Position numbers and translations under genes: made by a program. A DNA stretch of 64,000 nt from Aselliscus stoliczkanus (Eukaryota > Chordata > Mammalia > Chiroptera > Hipposideridae), in NCBI GenBank assembly GCA_033961575.1, contig CM066728.1, positions 99,586,852 to 99,650,851 of the forward strand, in the 5' to 3' direction. Under the pieces are notes generated by a model. The model saw only the letters and a program-made list of their open reading frames with translations. It was not told where the DNA came from and ran no database searches. The stretch's first letter is position 1. Each line of letters opens with the position of its first letter. Shown in pieces: positions 43,838-54,225 of the stretch.

Positions 43838-46626
43838 TATATTGTATATTGAGCTTTGCGTGATTCAAAGAAATTTTCTCTGAAATTGATGGATATTTCC
43901 TATTTCTAGTCAATGCAATCAACTGACAATTCAAGGATTTAGGAATAGAGAATATGAGTAAACCCCTTTTCTTCAATTCTGTGAAAATATATTTATATAG
44001 GTTCAATTGAATTTGTTTTAGTGCAGAGCATCCATTCGATGAAATGTAGTCCAAGAATGTACTTTCTAATCTTTCCCACTGATAATGGATGAAGTCAAAT
44101 CTCCTTTTTAGGAATAACCAAGTTCTAGATCTTGCCATATTATCCTCTTTCCTCTATACTTAGAAGACATAGGCCATATTCTGTCCTTTTATTGTGTCTT
44201 CATAAGCAATTAAAGGAAGAATTTTAATGATTTTTTTCAAGCACTTGTAGTTGGATATCCAAAATCATAAAACACATTTCATATCTTGGTAGAATTTGTT
44301 TCCATGCAATATTTGCACATTTTATCAGATTATAGTGGCTACATTATATTTGTAATGAAAGAAAAGCCTTTTATATTACATCATTCTTTTTTTTTATCAA
44401 ATGGGATTGTACACAAATAAACTTTGTTTAGCAAATTTTAGTTAGCCAAATAAATGAATAAAGAAATAAACTTTAGAGAAATTGCACTTACCTAAATTCC
44501 CAAGGGGGTTCTATTTAACTTAATTTTCTCCTCCCTATTATGTTAGCATTTCACTTAAGTAATTTAAAGAATAATATTAAGAGTTTGTTGCCAAAGGCAG
44601 TTGGCTCTTATGGGTGATTAGGAAAAAAATCCTCTAATTTGATAATAAAGTACATTGCTATAATAAGGAAACAAACTGTTCTATAAACTATGATAATTTG
44701 ATTAGTGAAAATTGCTCTTAACTTGGAGAAGTTAATAGTTACAGTCAATAGGCTGTAAAGAGCAGAAGTAAAATTACAAGCCACTTCCCAACTCTTTACA
44801 ACAGCATATTTTATTAAAATATAAAATCTATAAGAATGTAAGTTTGTATTAAAAAATAGTTAACAGTCATGATTTCTTTCCTTTTCTAGGATGTTTGTTC
44901 TATATTTCTTCAACATTCATAAGACATATTTTCTTAAAAACTTTAAGATAAATTTTTATGTTCTCCTTAACAAGCATACATAATACAATTAAAATTGTGT
45001 GAAACATATCCTATAGTATCATATTGAAAGTAAACTAAAATTAGGTATGGCCCAGTTACAAAACCCTAACTAAGTCAGACCAAGTCAACAGAATTTGACA
45101 GTATCAGGTTAATTGTTGCTAGAAAAATATCCCACCTGGATAATACTAGGTAAGTTTTACATTAATCTTTGCCTTTATTGTTGGGTTTTGCCCAAAATGA
45201 ATCTGTTTTATTACAAATAGTTGTATTATGTTTATATATTTTGAATGCTGAAAACCCTTGATGTAATCATCATATTGTAAAGGGCTAAATAGTTTAGCAC
45301 ATTTTTTTTTAACAGGGTTCATTGCTAAATATAATTAATGTGTATATGGAGATTTCAGGTTTCAATGACACTCAGAGGAGAGATGCCAAATGCATTTGTA
45401 AAGAAAAATTCGAGGTGTAAATCCTGTCAGAGAGCTCAGTAAGTTTCAAGAAAAGCATTCCCACCACATAACGATTTCACTAAGAAAAAGTATATTGCAA
45501 TAGAAGTATACTGCGCCACTTTTGGAATAGCCCTCTTCCTGCACTTGTAATATATTATAAATTGAGACAAATTGACTTTTACATCTTAAGATACAGTTGT
45601 GTTATGCTGCCTGTGTAGAATCGATATTCAGTCTTTTACTCCTAATCATAAACCCCAAGAGTAATTATTTCTGTGTTTAATTGATCCATTAATAGTAATA
45701 ATATTAATAATAATATTGTTGACAACTAACATTTTTATAATTCTACCAAATCTAAAATACGATTTAGGATGTGAACAACATAGAATAGAACAACGGTTTA
45801 CAGCAGGTTATAACAATTAAGAAAGAACAATGACAACATGACTAGGAATAATAAAAGAGAATAATGTAACAGGATAAAGGATCTATAAAAATACTGCTAC
45901 AGTTACAGATGAGTAGTTGTCCTTTTAATCAACTTCTTTCATTGCTTCATTGCCACAATTCACACTCAATTTCCTCCCAGTAAATGTTCACACTGGTCAA
46001 TTCTCCACCTCATTACTTTATTCTTGACTGTTCTATTTCCCCACCAGCAAACAACACTCAAGAATGGAAACGAGTTCATTTTTATTTCTCCAGTTACCTT
46101 TGAATCAGTACCACCAGGCATCAGTACAAATAGCTGGCCTACAATTAGAGGTAAAAGTGAACCAACTATCCTATATTAATTTAAAGTGAGCAACAAGAAA
46201 AAAAGAGAGAGAAAGAATTGAGTTCCCCCTCCAACCCCACCCCATGGCAAACAAATAACTAGTTCACCATTGATTTTTTTTTTTTTTTTTTAAGTTTCAG
46301 AAGATTTAGCCTGTCTTGGCAATTCTATGTGATTTTTGTAAACGATGTATCATATATCACTTCTTCTCCCACACTTATTTCTTTATAATTATTTGTTTTA
46401 TCATTGACTATCTTAGAATTTCATATACAGCTGAAGTCCTTTAGCAAATAGTCACTCTTCCATACAAAAATATCTATGAAAATGTTTTGTTTACCATATA
46501 TGTTTTCACAGAGGAGAACTATATTTATAAGATATCTAATGTTTTCTCCACATAAACTATTTTATTTTCAGTATTTTATCTATCTTCAGGAAGACAGTAT
46601 TAATGTCTTCTGTAGTAAAAAATATT
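43838..46626. other. Long AT-rich unique stretch
   Basis: No transposon family, RNA gene or plausible exon is recognised. A T tract lies at about 46277-46291. The 121-codon minus frame 43773-44138 shows no known domain and runs into the MITE. Confidence 0.45.
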
Positions 46627-46635
46627 TTCATAAAG

Positions 46636-47082
46636 GGCTGGCCGAATGGCGCATTGGTTAAGAGCTGGTTTTGGGATGCCAGCGGCCCCAGTTCGGATCC
46701 CACATATGAGGGCCAGTGACACTGCCCTCTACAGCTAAGATGGTGAACAACAGCTCCACCTGGAGCTGGGCTGCTGTGAGTCCCCGGGGACGGTGCAGGC
46801 TGCAGCCCCTGCTGCAGTGGGCTGCCATGGGCTACAGTGAGTGGCCCGCAGCCAGCGTGAGCTGCCAATAGCCGCGGTGAGCGACCATCCAGAGGCCCGG
46901 CGACCTATCTGCCTCATCCGGGAAGAGCGCAATGACGATACCAACATGGGCCAGTGAAGCAACGTCCTCCGCAACTAGACTGAAGAACAAAAAGACAGCA
47001 ACTTGTCTGTACCCCTTCCTTGATTTCCCAACGCTGTTCCCCTCCCCCAATTCCCCAATAAAATCGTAAAAAAAAAAAAAAA
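46636..47082 (+). mobile_element. Composite bat SINE (copy A): short-SINE head plus VES-like tail
   Basis: The head (GGCTGGCCGAATGGCGCATT ... ATATGAGGGCCAGTGACAC) is that of the short tRNA-derived SINE. It continues without break into a GC-rich body (CAGCTCCACCTGGAGCTGGG, CTGCAGCCCCTGCTGCAGTG) and ends with the VES-like tail (CAACTAGACTGAAGAAC, CCCCCAATTCCCCAATAAAA). The whole unit lies between one pair of duplications, TTCATAAAG (46627-46635 and 47083-47091), so it moved as a single element of 447 bp. Antisense open frames across it are artefacts of its GC content. Confidence 0.92.
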
Positions 47083-47300
47083 TTCATAAAGAAAGGAGTG
47101 GGAAATGGAAAACTACTTCGGCTACCTGAAGATTTTATCCACGATGCTCCAACCAAAAACGATTTAGAGAGCCTTTTCAATGAAAAGCATGGACAAAATG
47201 AACATCATTAAAGAGTCAATCCAGTTATGAAGTAATTTTATTAAAACATTCCCAATAAAGATATTTTGAACATTCCTAAATAACACATATATTTAAAGGG

Positions 47301-47802
47301 GTCTATAATAGGCTGCATAATGGATTCCCAAAGTTGTCCACATCTAAATCCTTGGAACCTGTAAATATATTAATGTATATGGTAAAAGTGACTTTGCTGA
47401 CATTATTGAGTAAAGGGTCTTGAAATGGGGAAATTATCCTGGATAATTCAGGTGGACCTGATATAATCACAAAAAATGCTTATAAGAGGGAGATAGAAGA
47501 GCAGAGGGGAATAAGAAAAGAGAAAACAAAACAAAACACAACACAACAACAAAAGAGACAAAGGAGAGGTATTAACAGAACCAGAGGTTGGGGTGATGCA
47601 GTGTGAGCCCAGAAGTGCAGGCATCTTCAAATGCTGGAAAAGGCAAGGAAATAGATTTCTCTCCAAGACCCTGGAAGGAATCCAGCCCTGCCAACACCTT
47701 GATTTTTGACTTCTGACCTCCAATTGTAAGAGAATAAATTTGTGTTGTTTTAAGACACTAAGTTTATGGTAATTTGTTGTAGCAGCAATAGGATACTAAT
47801 AC
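47301..47802 (+). mobile_element. MLT1-type LTR (ERVL-MaLR)
   Basis: GGCTGCATAATGGATTCCCA, TCCACATCTAAATCCTTGGA, GGGTCTTGAAATGGGG, GCCAACACCTTGATTTTTGA, TTGTGTTGTTTTAAGACACT and ATAGGATACTAATACG follow an MLT1 LTR. The tract AAACAAAACAAAACACAAC at 47523 is a later low-complexity expansion. Confidence 0.85.
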
Positions 47803-47920
47803 GAGGACAGAGATCACATCTGACTTGTTTCCTGTGGTTTTCCCAGCAGCAAGAACATTACTTGGTATATAGTAGGGAGAATTATTTTGATAAATGAATT
47901 AATTTGTGAATGCATAGTTG
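47803..47920 (+). mobile_element. L2 3' end
   Basis: GACAGAGATCACATCTGACT, TTTTCCCAGCAGCAAGAAC, TTGGTATATAGTAGGGAG and AAATGAATTAATTTGTG match the L2 terminus ('gcagggactgtgtc ... gcatagtagg ... gaatgaatga'). Confidence 0.7.
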
Positions 47921-47993
47921 CTCTCTAATTAATTATTGTAAGGCATAGGGTATAGATTAGTATATGGGCAAAAGTGTATGATGGTCAGACATG

Positions 47994-48047
47994 TAAGTTC
48001 ACAAACTTTCCACCAAGTAAGTGCATAGTGGAAAGTTTGTGAACTTA
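47994..48047. repeat. Perfect 20-bp inverted repeat, 14-nt loop
   Basis: The left arm TAAGTTCACAAACTTTCCAC (47994-48013) is the exact reverse complement of the right arm at 48028-48047. The loop is 48014-48027. It is 54 bp in all. It may be a tiny palindromic MITE or a local inversion-duplication. It is not terminator-like, because no T run follows and the genome is eukaryotic. Confidence 0.95.
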
Positions 48048-48179
48048 ATTGTTGAACCTTCATGTATTTCCTGAGTCTGACACAAGCTATCTTATTCCTA
48101 CTACTGGATTTGAGATCTCAAAATTCAATGGTTTCAATAAGATAAGCACTTGTTTCTCCTTTCTAAAGTTCAAGAGGAG

Positions 48180-48470
48180 GGAAAGTAATGTAAAGTAATA
48201 GACATCTGTGTTCCAGAATGTTGTTCAGGGTTCGGATTCCTTTATTTCTTATTCCAAAATTGCCTGTGAGGAGCTTCAGTTATCTGAGGTTTTGTTCATT
48301 TACAGACCTGGCAATTGATACAGACTGTCCTCTGAGAACGCAGCTAGGGTTATTGGAAAGCACAGCAATCCATAGTCTCTCCATGTGGCCTGAATTTCCT
48401 CACAACATGGTGGCTGGGCTCCAACGTTGAACATCCAGGCTCAGAAAGAAAGCCAAATGGAAGCATTTTT
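48180..48470 (+). mobile_element. Old interspersed repeat, family not named
   Basis: CTCTCCATGTGGCCTGAATT, CCTCACAACATGGTGGCTGG and CTCAGAAAGAAAGCCAAATG recall a common mammalian repeat ('tctccatgtggc ... tcctcacagcatggtggctggg'). I cannot assign class with confidence. Confidence 0.5.
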
Positions 48471-50640
48471 TTTTTTTTGTAAAGAATTGCACTCAGAATT
48501 CACATTCCATCATTTTTACCTTACTCTATGGTCAGGATAGTCATAAGTTTCAAATCAGATTCACAAGGAAGGGAGTAGAGAATCGAGCAAACATTGGGAT
48601 TGCCAATCAAATTGCAAGAAGAGCCTGAGGGATGGGACATCTCTCTATGTGCCGTGTATGAAAGATACAATCTGATATCCAATGAATGGGGGGTTGATGG
48701 GGGGAAGAATGTGAACAGCGTGCAGCTTATTTTTGTTCAAATATATGATGTGGAAGTTGCATATATCACATCCCTTAGGCTGAAATTTAGTAAAATGTCT
48801 ATTCCTACGTAACGTGTCAGCTAAAACCCTAGGAAAGGGGTAGGTATTACTAAGAAGAGGAATAGGTAGCCATTTGTTCACAATTGACCATCCACAAATG
48901 TATACACAGCCTTCTGCCCAATGTTAGATGACATCACTCCCTTCTACAGGAAGACAACCTATGGTCTCATCTGGTCACTACATCTGGATCAGAAACTAGG
49001 ATATTTGGGTGAAGTCTTTCCCATCAAATAAGTTATCTACCTATCACCCATAAATACTATATAATTTATTTGGAGTAAAAATATAAAAATTATAATAAAA
49101 TGTCCCACTTGGAAAAGAGAAGAATGACCAGGCACTTACTGGTCAGAGCAATAATATTTTGCTAGACAGGAATTTCAGAGACTCTTTATCGTACCAATGG
49201 AGTGAGTTTTTGGCTTAGAACTCATTTCTGCCTTTGGAAAGAATTTCCTGAAGTCTGTCTATCTTCTGTGGCCCCTGGCTTTTCCTTTGAAAAATGTATT
49301 CTTGCTGTATCTCCTTCTTGGCCACATCTCTATGGATATTAAAGAGATGCTTTTTTCAGGAGCACAGCAGTTTTTATAGCCTGCTCCTGCTGATTTGGGA
49401 GGTAGAGTTTTTTGAAGGTTAATCATGTGATTTTCTTGGTAAAACAATTTCTTTAAAAATACAGTGAACTTCTGGCTTAATTGCTTCTAGCTATACCTAT
49501 GTATTTGCAAATGTGTCTAAGGCTCTTTTCTGGAAATAATTATTAAACCTGTTCTTATGGACCAGCTTTCTTTTTCAGCCAGTTTATGTGCTGTCATTTT
49601 AATGATGGCTCTACTGAAAACATAAAACCATATAAAACAATAGGCTTGTTTGGAAAGCAACACCCTTCATCTCGTCATAGGCACAGATCATTTATAGATA
49701 TATTTGTTGGGCTGAGAATCCCTAATGGACACTGAAAGGCTCTGAGCAGCAGGGTTATTTCTTCTATTAGCATGATAAAACAATTGGCTTTTCCAACCCA
49801 ATCATATCCCACATTTCTGAACTCCTTCTGTTCTCTTCAATCTCTGCTTGAAAATTGTCTAATTCTGGCTTGAGCTCATTACTTCTTGAAATAAACTAGT
49901 TAAATGCACCAATAATCAGCGAACACATGGTAATATTCTGGCTTTTTCGAATAGCTTCTCTCAGAGCTATTCTTTAAGCAGGCTCTTTAAGCAAGTGCTT
50001 TGTTCTTCTAGTTACCAGAGGTGACATTTTAAATAAAGCTACTACGTTCACTCTTGTTGTACTGTCAATTCTGCATTTTTTTAGGTTTTAGGGTCAAGTA
50101 GCAAGCATTTCAATATACCAATTCTTTATTGTCTAGAATAAAAGGTAAGGTGCTAAAGCTGATACAGTCCACCATCTTTGTGTCTAAAAACAATGCGAGT
50201 GTATTGCCCATTCCCATTATGAGTCCAGGGACTCTGTGCCCCATGAAGCAGTCCTGGCACCTAACAAATGGGCTGTGCTATCCACAACACACAGCTATGA
50301 ATATTGTGCTGGTGGGTGCCATTTCCCTTTGGGAGCAAGTTAAAGAAAGAGTAAGTCATGGGAAATCATATTTAAAAAGATGTATTTGGTGTTGTTACAT
50401 CCCATTGGTAAGAACTTAGTCACGTGGCACCCCCAGCCACAAGGGAGATTGAGCAGTAGAGTTTTTCATTTATAATCAGGAACCTGGACCATGCACATAC
50501 CTGATTTGGATGAGAACCAGCAGGCTGCTTACTGGTGTGAATGCCACGTGTAATTTCTAATCTTGGACAAGGAGCTGTCTCCCATTATCTACCTGAGATC
50601 ATGTAATGGGAGGTTCTTGAAAAGGACACAGATGACAATT
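48471..50640. other. Unique DNA, several short open frames but no gene
   Basis: No transposon family is recognised with confidence. The frame 50129-50419 (96 codons) has no known domain and no splice or promoter context. Balanced composition at about 49220-49980 suggests single-copy DNA. Confidence 0.4.
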
Positions 50641-50650
50641 GTTTCTTCTA

Positions 50651-50731
50651 TTGGGCTGTTGGAAAAATCATGATGTATTTTTTCCATGTTTTTTATTGTA
50701 AAAATGCATCATGACTTTTCCGACAACCCAG
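50651..50731. mobile_element. 81-bp mariner MITE
   Basis: The left arm TTGGGCTGTTGGAAAAATCA pairs with the right arm TGACTTTTCCGACAACCCAG, with TA on both sides (50649-50650 and 50732-50733). Size and plan are those of the 80-bp mariner MITEs known in other mammals (left TTGGGTTGGCCAAAAAG). It is a different family from the GAGGGTGCC elements. Confidence 0.9.
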
Positions 50732-51013
50732 TATTATTTGGAGCAGAGCGGTAGTTGATTTTTCCACCATTACAAGACCTCAAACTGCTGAAAACTCAGC
50801 CAATTTAGATTACAGACAGATAGAGCTTTTGTTACGAGAGCTATAATCCCTTCCACTTCTGTTTGCAAACTATTTCCCACCAGTAAAATCTTCATATAAA
50901 CTTTTAACTGAAGGAACTGAGAAGCACCCAAAACATAACAATATTCTGATATTTTTAAATCACTTTCCCTAAAGCTATTGGTTTTGCATACCACATGGAC
51001 TACTTACCAAATG

Positions 51014-51053
51014 TTTTTGTTTTGTTTTGTTTTGTTTTGTTTTCCAATGGCAG
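51014..51053. repeat. (TTTTG)n microsatellite
   Basis: About eight pentanucleotide units. Confidence 0.9.
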
Positions 51054-51589
51054 AATGTTGTCAATAGTTTCCTAGCTTGCATTATCTCTCGCAGTGCTGG
51101 GAGTAGCCATATGATACAGCTCTGAGAAAAGTTTAAGTAGAAATCTCCTAGTTTTGCTTTCCTGATAAAAACAACTTTGCTCACAGACCAATGTCATACC
51201 ATGGATAGCTTTTCAACCTGGAATCACATTTTAATACCTGGAGATAAAGCAGTCTTATGGCAATCATTAGGCAGTGTGAACGAAGGTGGAACTCAGCCTG
51301 CTGAGAATCAGAGAATGGACAGACAGAAGGAAACTGAGTCCATGGTATTATACTTGAGACTTTGTATCAAGCCCATACTATCTCCCTCTGGATTTTCTCC
51401 TTTTGCTTGAACTACCTACTTGCGTTTTAGTAAATCATATTCCTTCCTAACACAGTATAGCTGTAGTGTGGCTGCAGTGCATTACATTTAGTTTCTATTA
51501 CAGGTAAACATAGAGTATGCCTGTCGGTTACCTGTGATTTTCACCTAAATTAATCACATGTATCTGTGTTTTGTTTAGTTGCTCCTGCC

Positions 51590-52022
51590 TGGGTGAGGGC
51601 TAACACCGGGACTTGTGCTTAGTAGTGGAATGTGATGGAAATGGTATTGTGCCAGTTCCTGGCCTAAGCCTGGAGAAGTCCTGGCACCTTCTGTGTGTGT
51701 GCTTTCGGGAAATAAGAACCACCATGTAAGACGTCCTCTGACTCTGAGGGGAGATCCTCTTGAAGCAATTAATTAGGACACTTATGTGGGAAGGGAGAAG
51801 ACGTGGGATTACATGCAAAGAGAGAGCCTAATCCCTGCCAACTGGCAAGAGACATGCAGCCATACCAGTGCCCACTGGCAAGACGAGAATAACAGTCCAG
51901 ATGAGCCCAACCAAGGTTGCATGGTTGTGCAAAATTAGAAAATGGTTGTTACTTTAAGTCACTAAATTTTAGCATGGTGGGTTTTATTATAAGAGATAAT
52001 CACAATAGAAATTTATACCAGA
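51590..52022 (+). repeat. 5' LTR of the MaLR-like provirus
   Basis: GTAGTGGAATGTGATGGAAA, GTGCCAGTTCCTGGCCTAAG, GAAGTCCTGGCACCTTCTG, TGGTTGTTACTTTAAGTCAC and TAAATTTTAGCATGGTGGG follow old MLT1 LTRs ('tgtgccagttccgggccta ... ttttaagccactaagttttgggg'). Confidence 0.75.
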
Positions 52023-53532
52023 GGGAGATATTTCTGTAATGAAAAAAATAATTATAAAACCCCTAAAATTAAGTGGCATTGGTTTTGATACTGGGCAATG
52101 GACAGATATCTGAAGGGCCTAATGAAAACTCTAATACATTGTGAAAGGACAGTGAGAAAATTGTTATTGCAGACCTTAATTAAGTGGACCTGAGTGAAGT
52201 GTCGCTTAATCAGTGAATGGTAGAATTAATGTGAAAGATAGAAAGTCTTCCTGTCGAACTGACGGATATGGCTATAATATTTCCAGACAGAATATTGAAC
52301 CTAGCAATTGGCTTCTTTTAGCTGCCTAGAGTAAAATACTGAAGGAGCGAGATGAGCTGAAGAAGGAATGGTTCATTTTTAAAGCGTAATTTAGAGGCAA
52401 TATGAAAGAGCCAGGGGTTACTGGGTTCAAAAGTAAACTGTTTCTCATCCACAGCCTCTCTCGGCAAAAGAGTTTTAAAGTAAGAAATGCTATTAAGACA
52501 AATATTAAATCCTGGGCCCTACCATTAAAAGTGGCCTCAAGTCAGGTGTGGTTCTTAAGGTCTTTGTTGATACTCAGAAAATATCAAGTGGATGTCTCAT
52601 AGACTCTTTCAGCAACAACAACAAATTACTTATAGAAATCTTAAAAGTATTCTTTCTAGACACTCCTGGCCAGATAATAACGATTCTAAGAATTTTGATG
52701 GCGTCATACCAGAACACCCGGACTCTCAGTCTAAAGCATAGGAGACGTTACATGGTGTTGCTTTTGTGGATTATTATTTGAGACCTAAGAAATACACAAT
52801 TTTGTGAAGAAATTATACAAGCCTAAGAAAAAATCCCAACTGAAAAGAGGCTTCCTTGTCCCCAAATTTCTCAGGCAAGAAACAGAATGAGAAAGAAACG
52901 TAGCTGCAAAAGAACATTTCTTACAGAAAAGATGACTCATAGCGTACTCAAGAAACATGGATCAGAACTGGGCTCTAATCAAGTATTGTAACTGGCAACA
53001 TGTACCTGATTGGATTTCAGAACTATAAGGGACCGTTCCTGCTTTGCCTCTCACCTTCTCCCTTTGTGAAAGCAAGTGCCTGCTTTCGTTTCCCTGCCCT
53101 GTCCCAGTATTGCATACAGCTTCTGCACATTAGTTAACTTGGTTTAAAGGGCTTCAGTTGGAGTACAGGGGCAGCTGAAGACCCTTATGTTCAGTGGACC
53201 TGAGGATATCCCAAATCTCAAGTCTGACCCTGATCCCATAATCCAATGAGACATCTGGTGGTCTTGGGGGAGAGATGAGGAAGGTGAGTGTATTTTAAAT
53301 GCGGAAAATGTGAATCATTGGGGACCAGATGACATACCATGATTGTCTGTTAAATGATGGCTCCACATGAGCTGTGTTTGTAGGCATCAGATTCATGCTT
53401 CCTCCCCTCCTTTTGAATCTGAGATGGGCCTGGGTTACTTTTAGGAGTAGAAAGTGATATCAAGCTGAAACCTTTAGGAGGTCTGCAATTACTGCATTTG
53501 GGCTCTTGGAAAACTTTGATAGCCACATAAAA

Positions 53533-53570
53533 GTTTGTTTGTTTCTTTGTTTGTTTGTTTGTTTGTTTTG
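53533..53570. repeat. (TTTG)n microsatellite
   Basis: About nine units with one interruption, within the 3' LTR. Confidence 0.9.
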
Positions 53571-53600
53571 GAAGAAGAGATAAAGTGGTGGAGTCACATG

Positions 53601-53714
53601 AGGGCCGGCCAAGTGGCGCAGTGGTTCAGCGCTGGCTTGGGACGCCAGCGGCCCCGGTTCGGTCCTACATGTGAGGGCCAGTGACACTGCCCTCAAAAAA
53701 AAAAAAAAAAAGGG
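53601..53714 (+). mobile_element. Short tRNA-derived bat SINE (copy 8), nested in MaLR LTR
   Basis: AGGGCCGGCCAAGTGGCGCA, GCGGCCCCGGTTCGGTCC, GAGGGCCAGTGACACTGCCC and an A tail. The perfect 14-bp duplication GGTGGAGTCACATG is at 53587-53600 and 53715-53728. Confidence 0.95.
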
Positions 53715-53964
53715 GGTGGAGTCACATGGATTGAAAGAGTGAGAGAGACAAGAGAGAAAGACCATCCTGTGAGCCTTCAGCTGATCTTCCAGCTTTCAAG
53801 ATCAGCAGATCCTTTCAGGTGAGGTCAGGACACACTGCAGCATCCTGGGAATTAAAGCCATTATTTTTGATAATAATAATATAATAAATAATACATTTTA
53901 AGCCATTAAATTGAGTTAGTTATTCAGCAAATAACCACAACATCTTGTTTCTTTGACCACCTCC

Positions 53965-54225
53965 TTCTGGAGCCTGGACATACATAATACACGGTGATAC
54001 AGCAGCCATATTGTAACAAGGAGTTGGCTTTGAGTGACGATAAAAGTCAACATGTTGATGATTAGAGGGGACAGAGAGAGCCTGGCTCATTGATGTTATC
54101 ATAGAGAATCTACCCTGGCTCTATGTTGTCTTCCTCTGAACTTCTCACTATGTAAAAGAAACACCTTTTATTGAAGCCAAGTGAAGTCAATTTTTCAGTA
54201 CAGCACATACCTTCCTAATACAAGG
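53965..54225 (+). mobile_element. Second old MLT1-like LTR fragment
   Basis: GATACAGCAGCCATATTGTA, AAAAGTCAACATGTTGATGA, AGAGAGCCTGGCTC and CCTTTTATTGAAGCCAAGTG recall MLT1-type LTR 3' halves ('gcagccatcttg ... aagccaacatgct ... ttattgtttaagccag'). Confidence 0.5.

Larger units (their letters stand above)
51590..53960 (+). mobile_element. Probable MaLR (MLT1-class) provirus
   Basis: Two MLT1-like LTRs in the same orientation (about 51590-52022 and 53380-53960) enclose about 1.35 kb. The internal start TTGGTTTTGATACTGGGCAA and TGGACAGATATCTGAAG matches the beginning of MaLR internal sequence ('gctttgaaattgggcaatgg'). MaLRs are non-autonomous ERVL relatives. No open gene remains: stops interrupt all frames, and the frames 52402-52602 and 52548-52781 show no domain. 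Confidence 0.65.
53380..53960 (+). repeat. 3' LTR of the MaLR-like provirus, split by a SINE
   Basis: TTTGAATCTGAGATGGGCCT, GGTTACTTTTAGGAGTAG, CATTTGGGCTCTTGGAAAAC, then after the SINE GACAAGAGAGAAAGACCATC, CATTTTAAGCCATTAAATTG and AGTTATTCAGCAAATAACC. The LTR is expanded by (TTTG)n and by the insertion at 53601-53714. Confidence 0.65.

Noticed and set aside
46557..47180. Four minus-strand open frames rich in Ala, Gly, Arg and Trp
   Set aside because: They are translations of the GC-rich composite SINE. The same frames recur at 61018-61459 in the second SINE copy.
47994..48047. Hairpin read as an rho-independent terminator or microRNA precursor
   Set aside because: The genome is eukaryotic, no T run follows, and a 20-bp stem with 14-nt loop is shorter than usual pre-miRNA stems. 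It is listed as an inverted repeat only.
50129..50419. 96-codon plus-strand frame in single-copy DNA
   Set aside because: No known domain, no clear splice sites or promoter, and no similarity that I recognise. The length is within chance for 64 kb in six frames.
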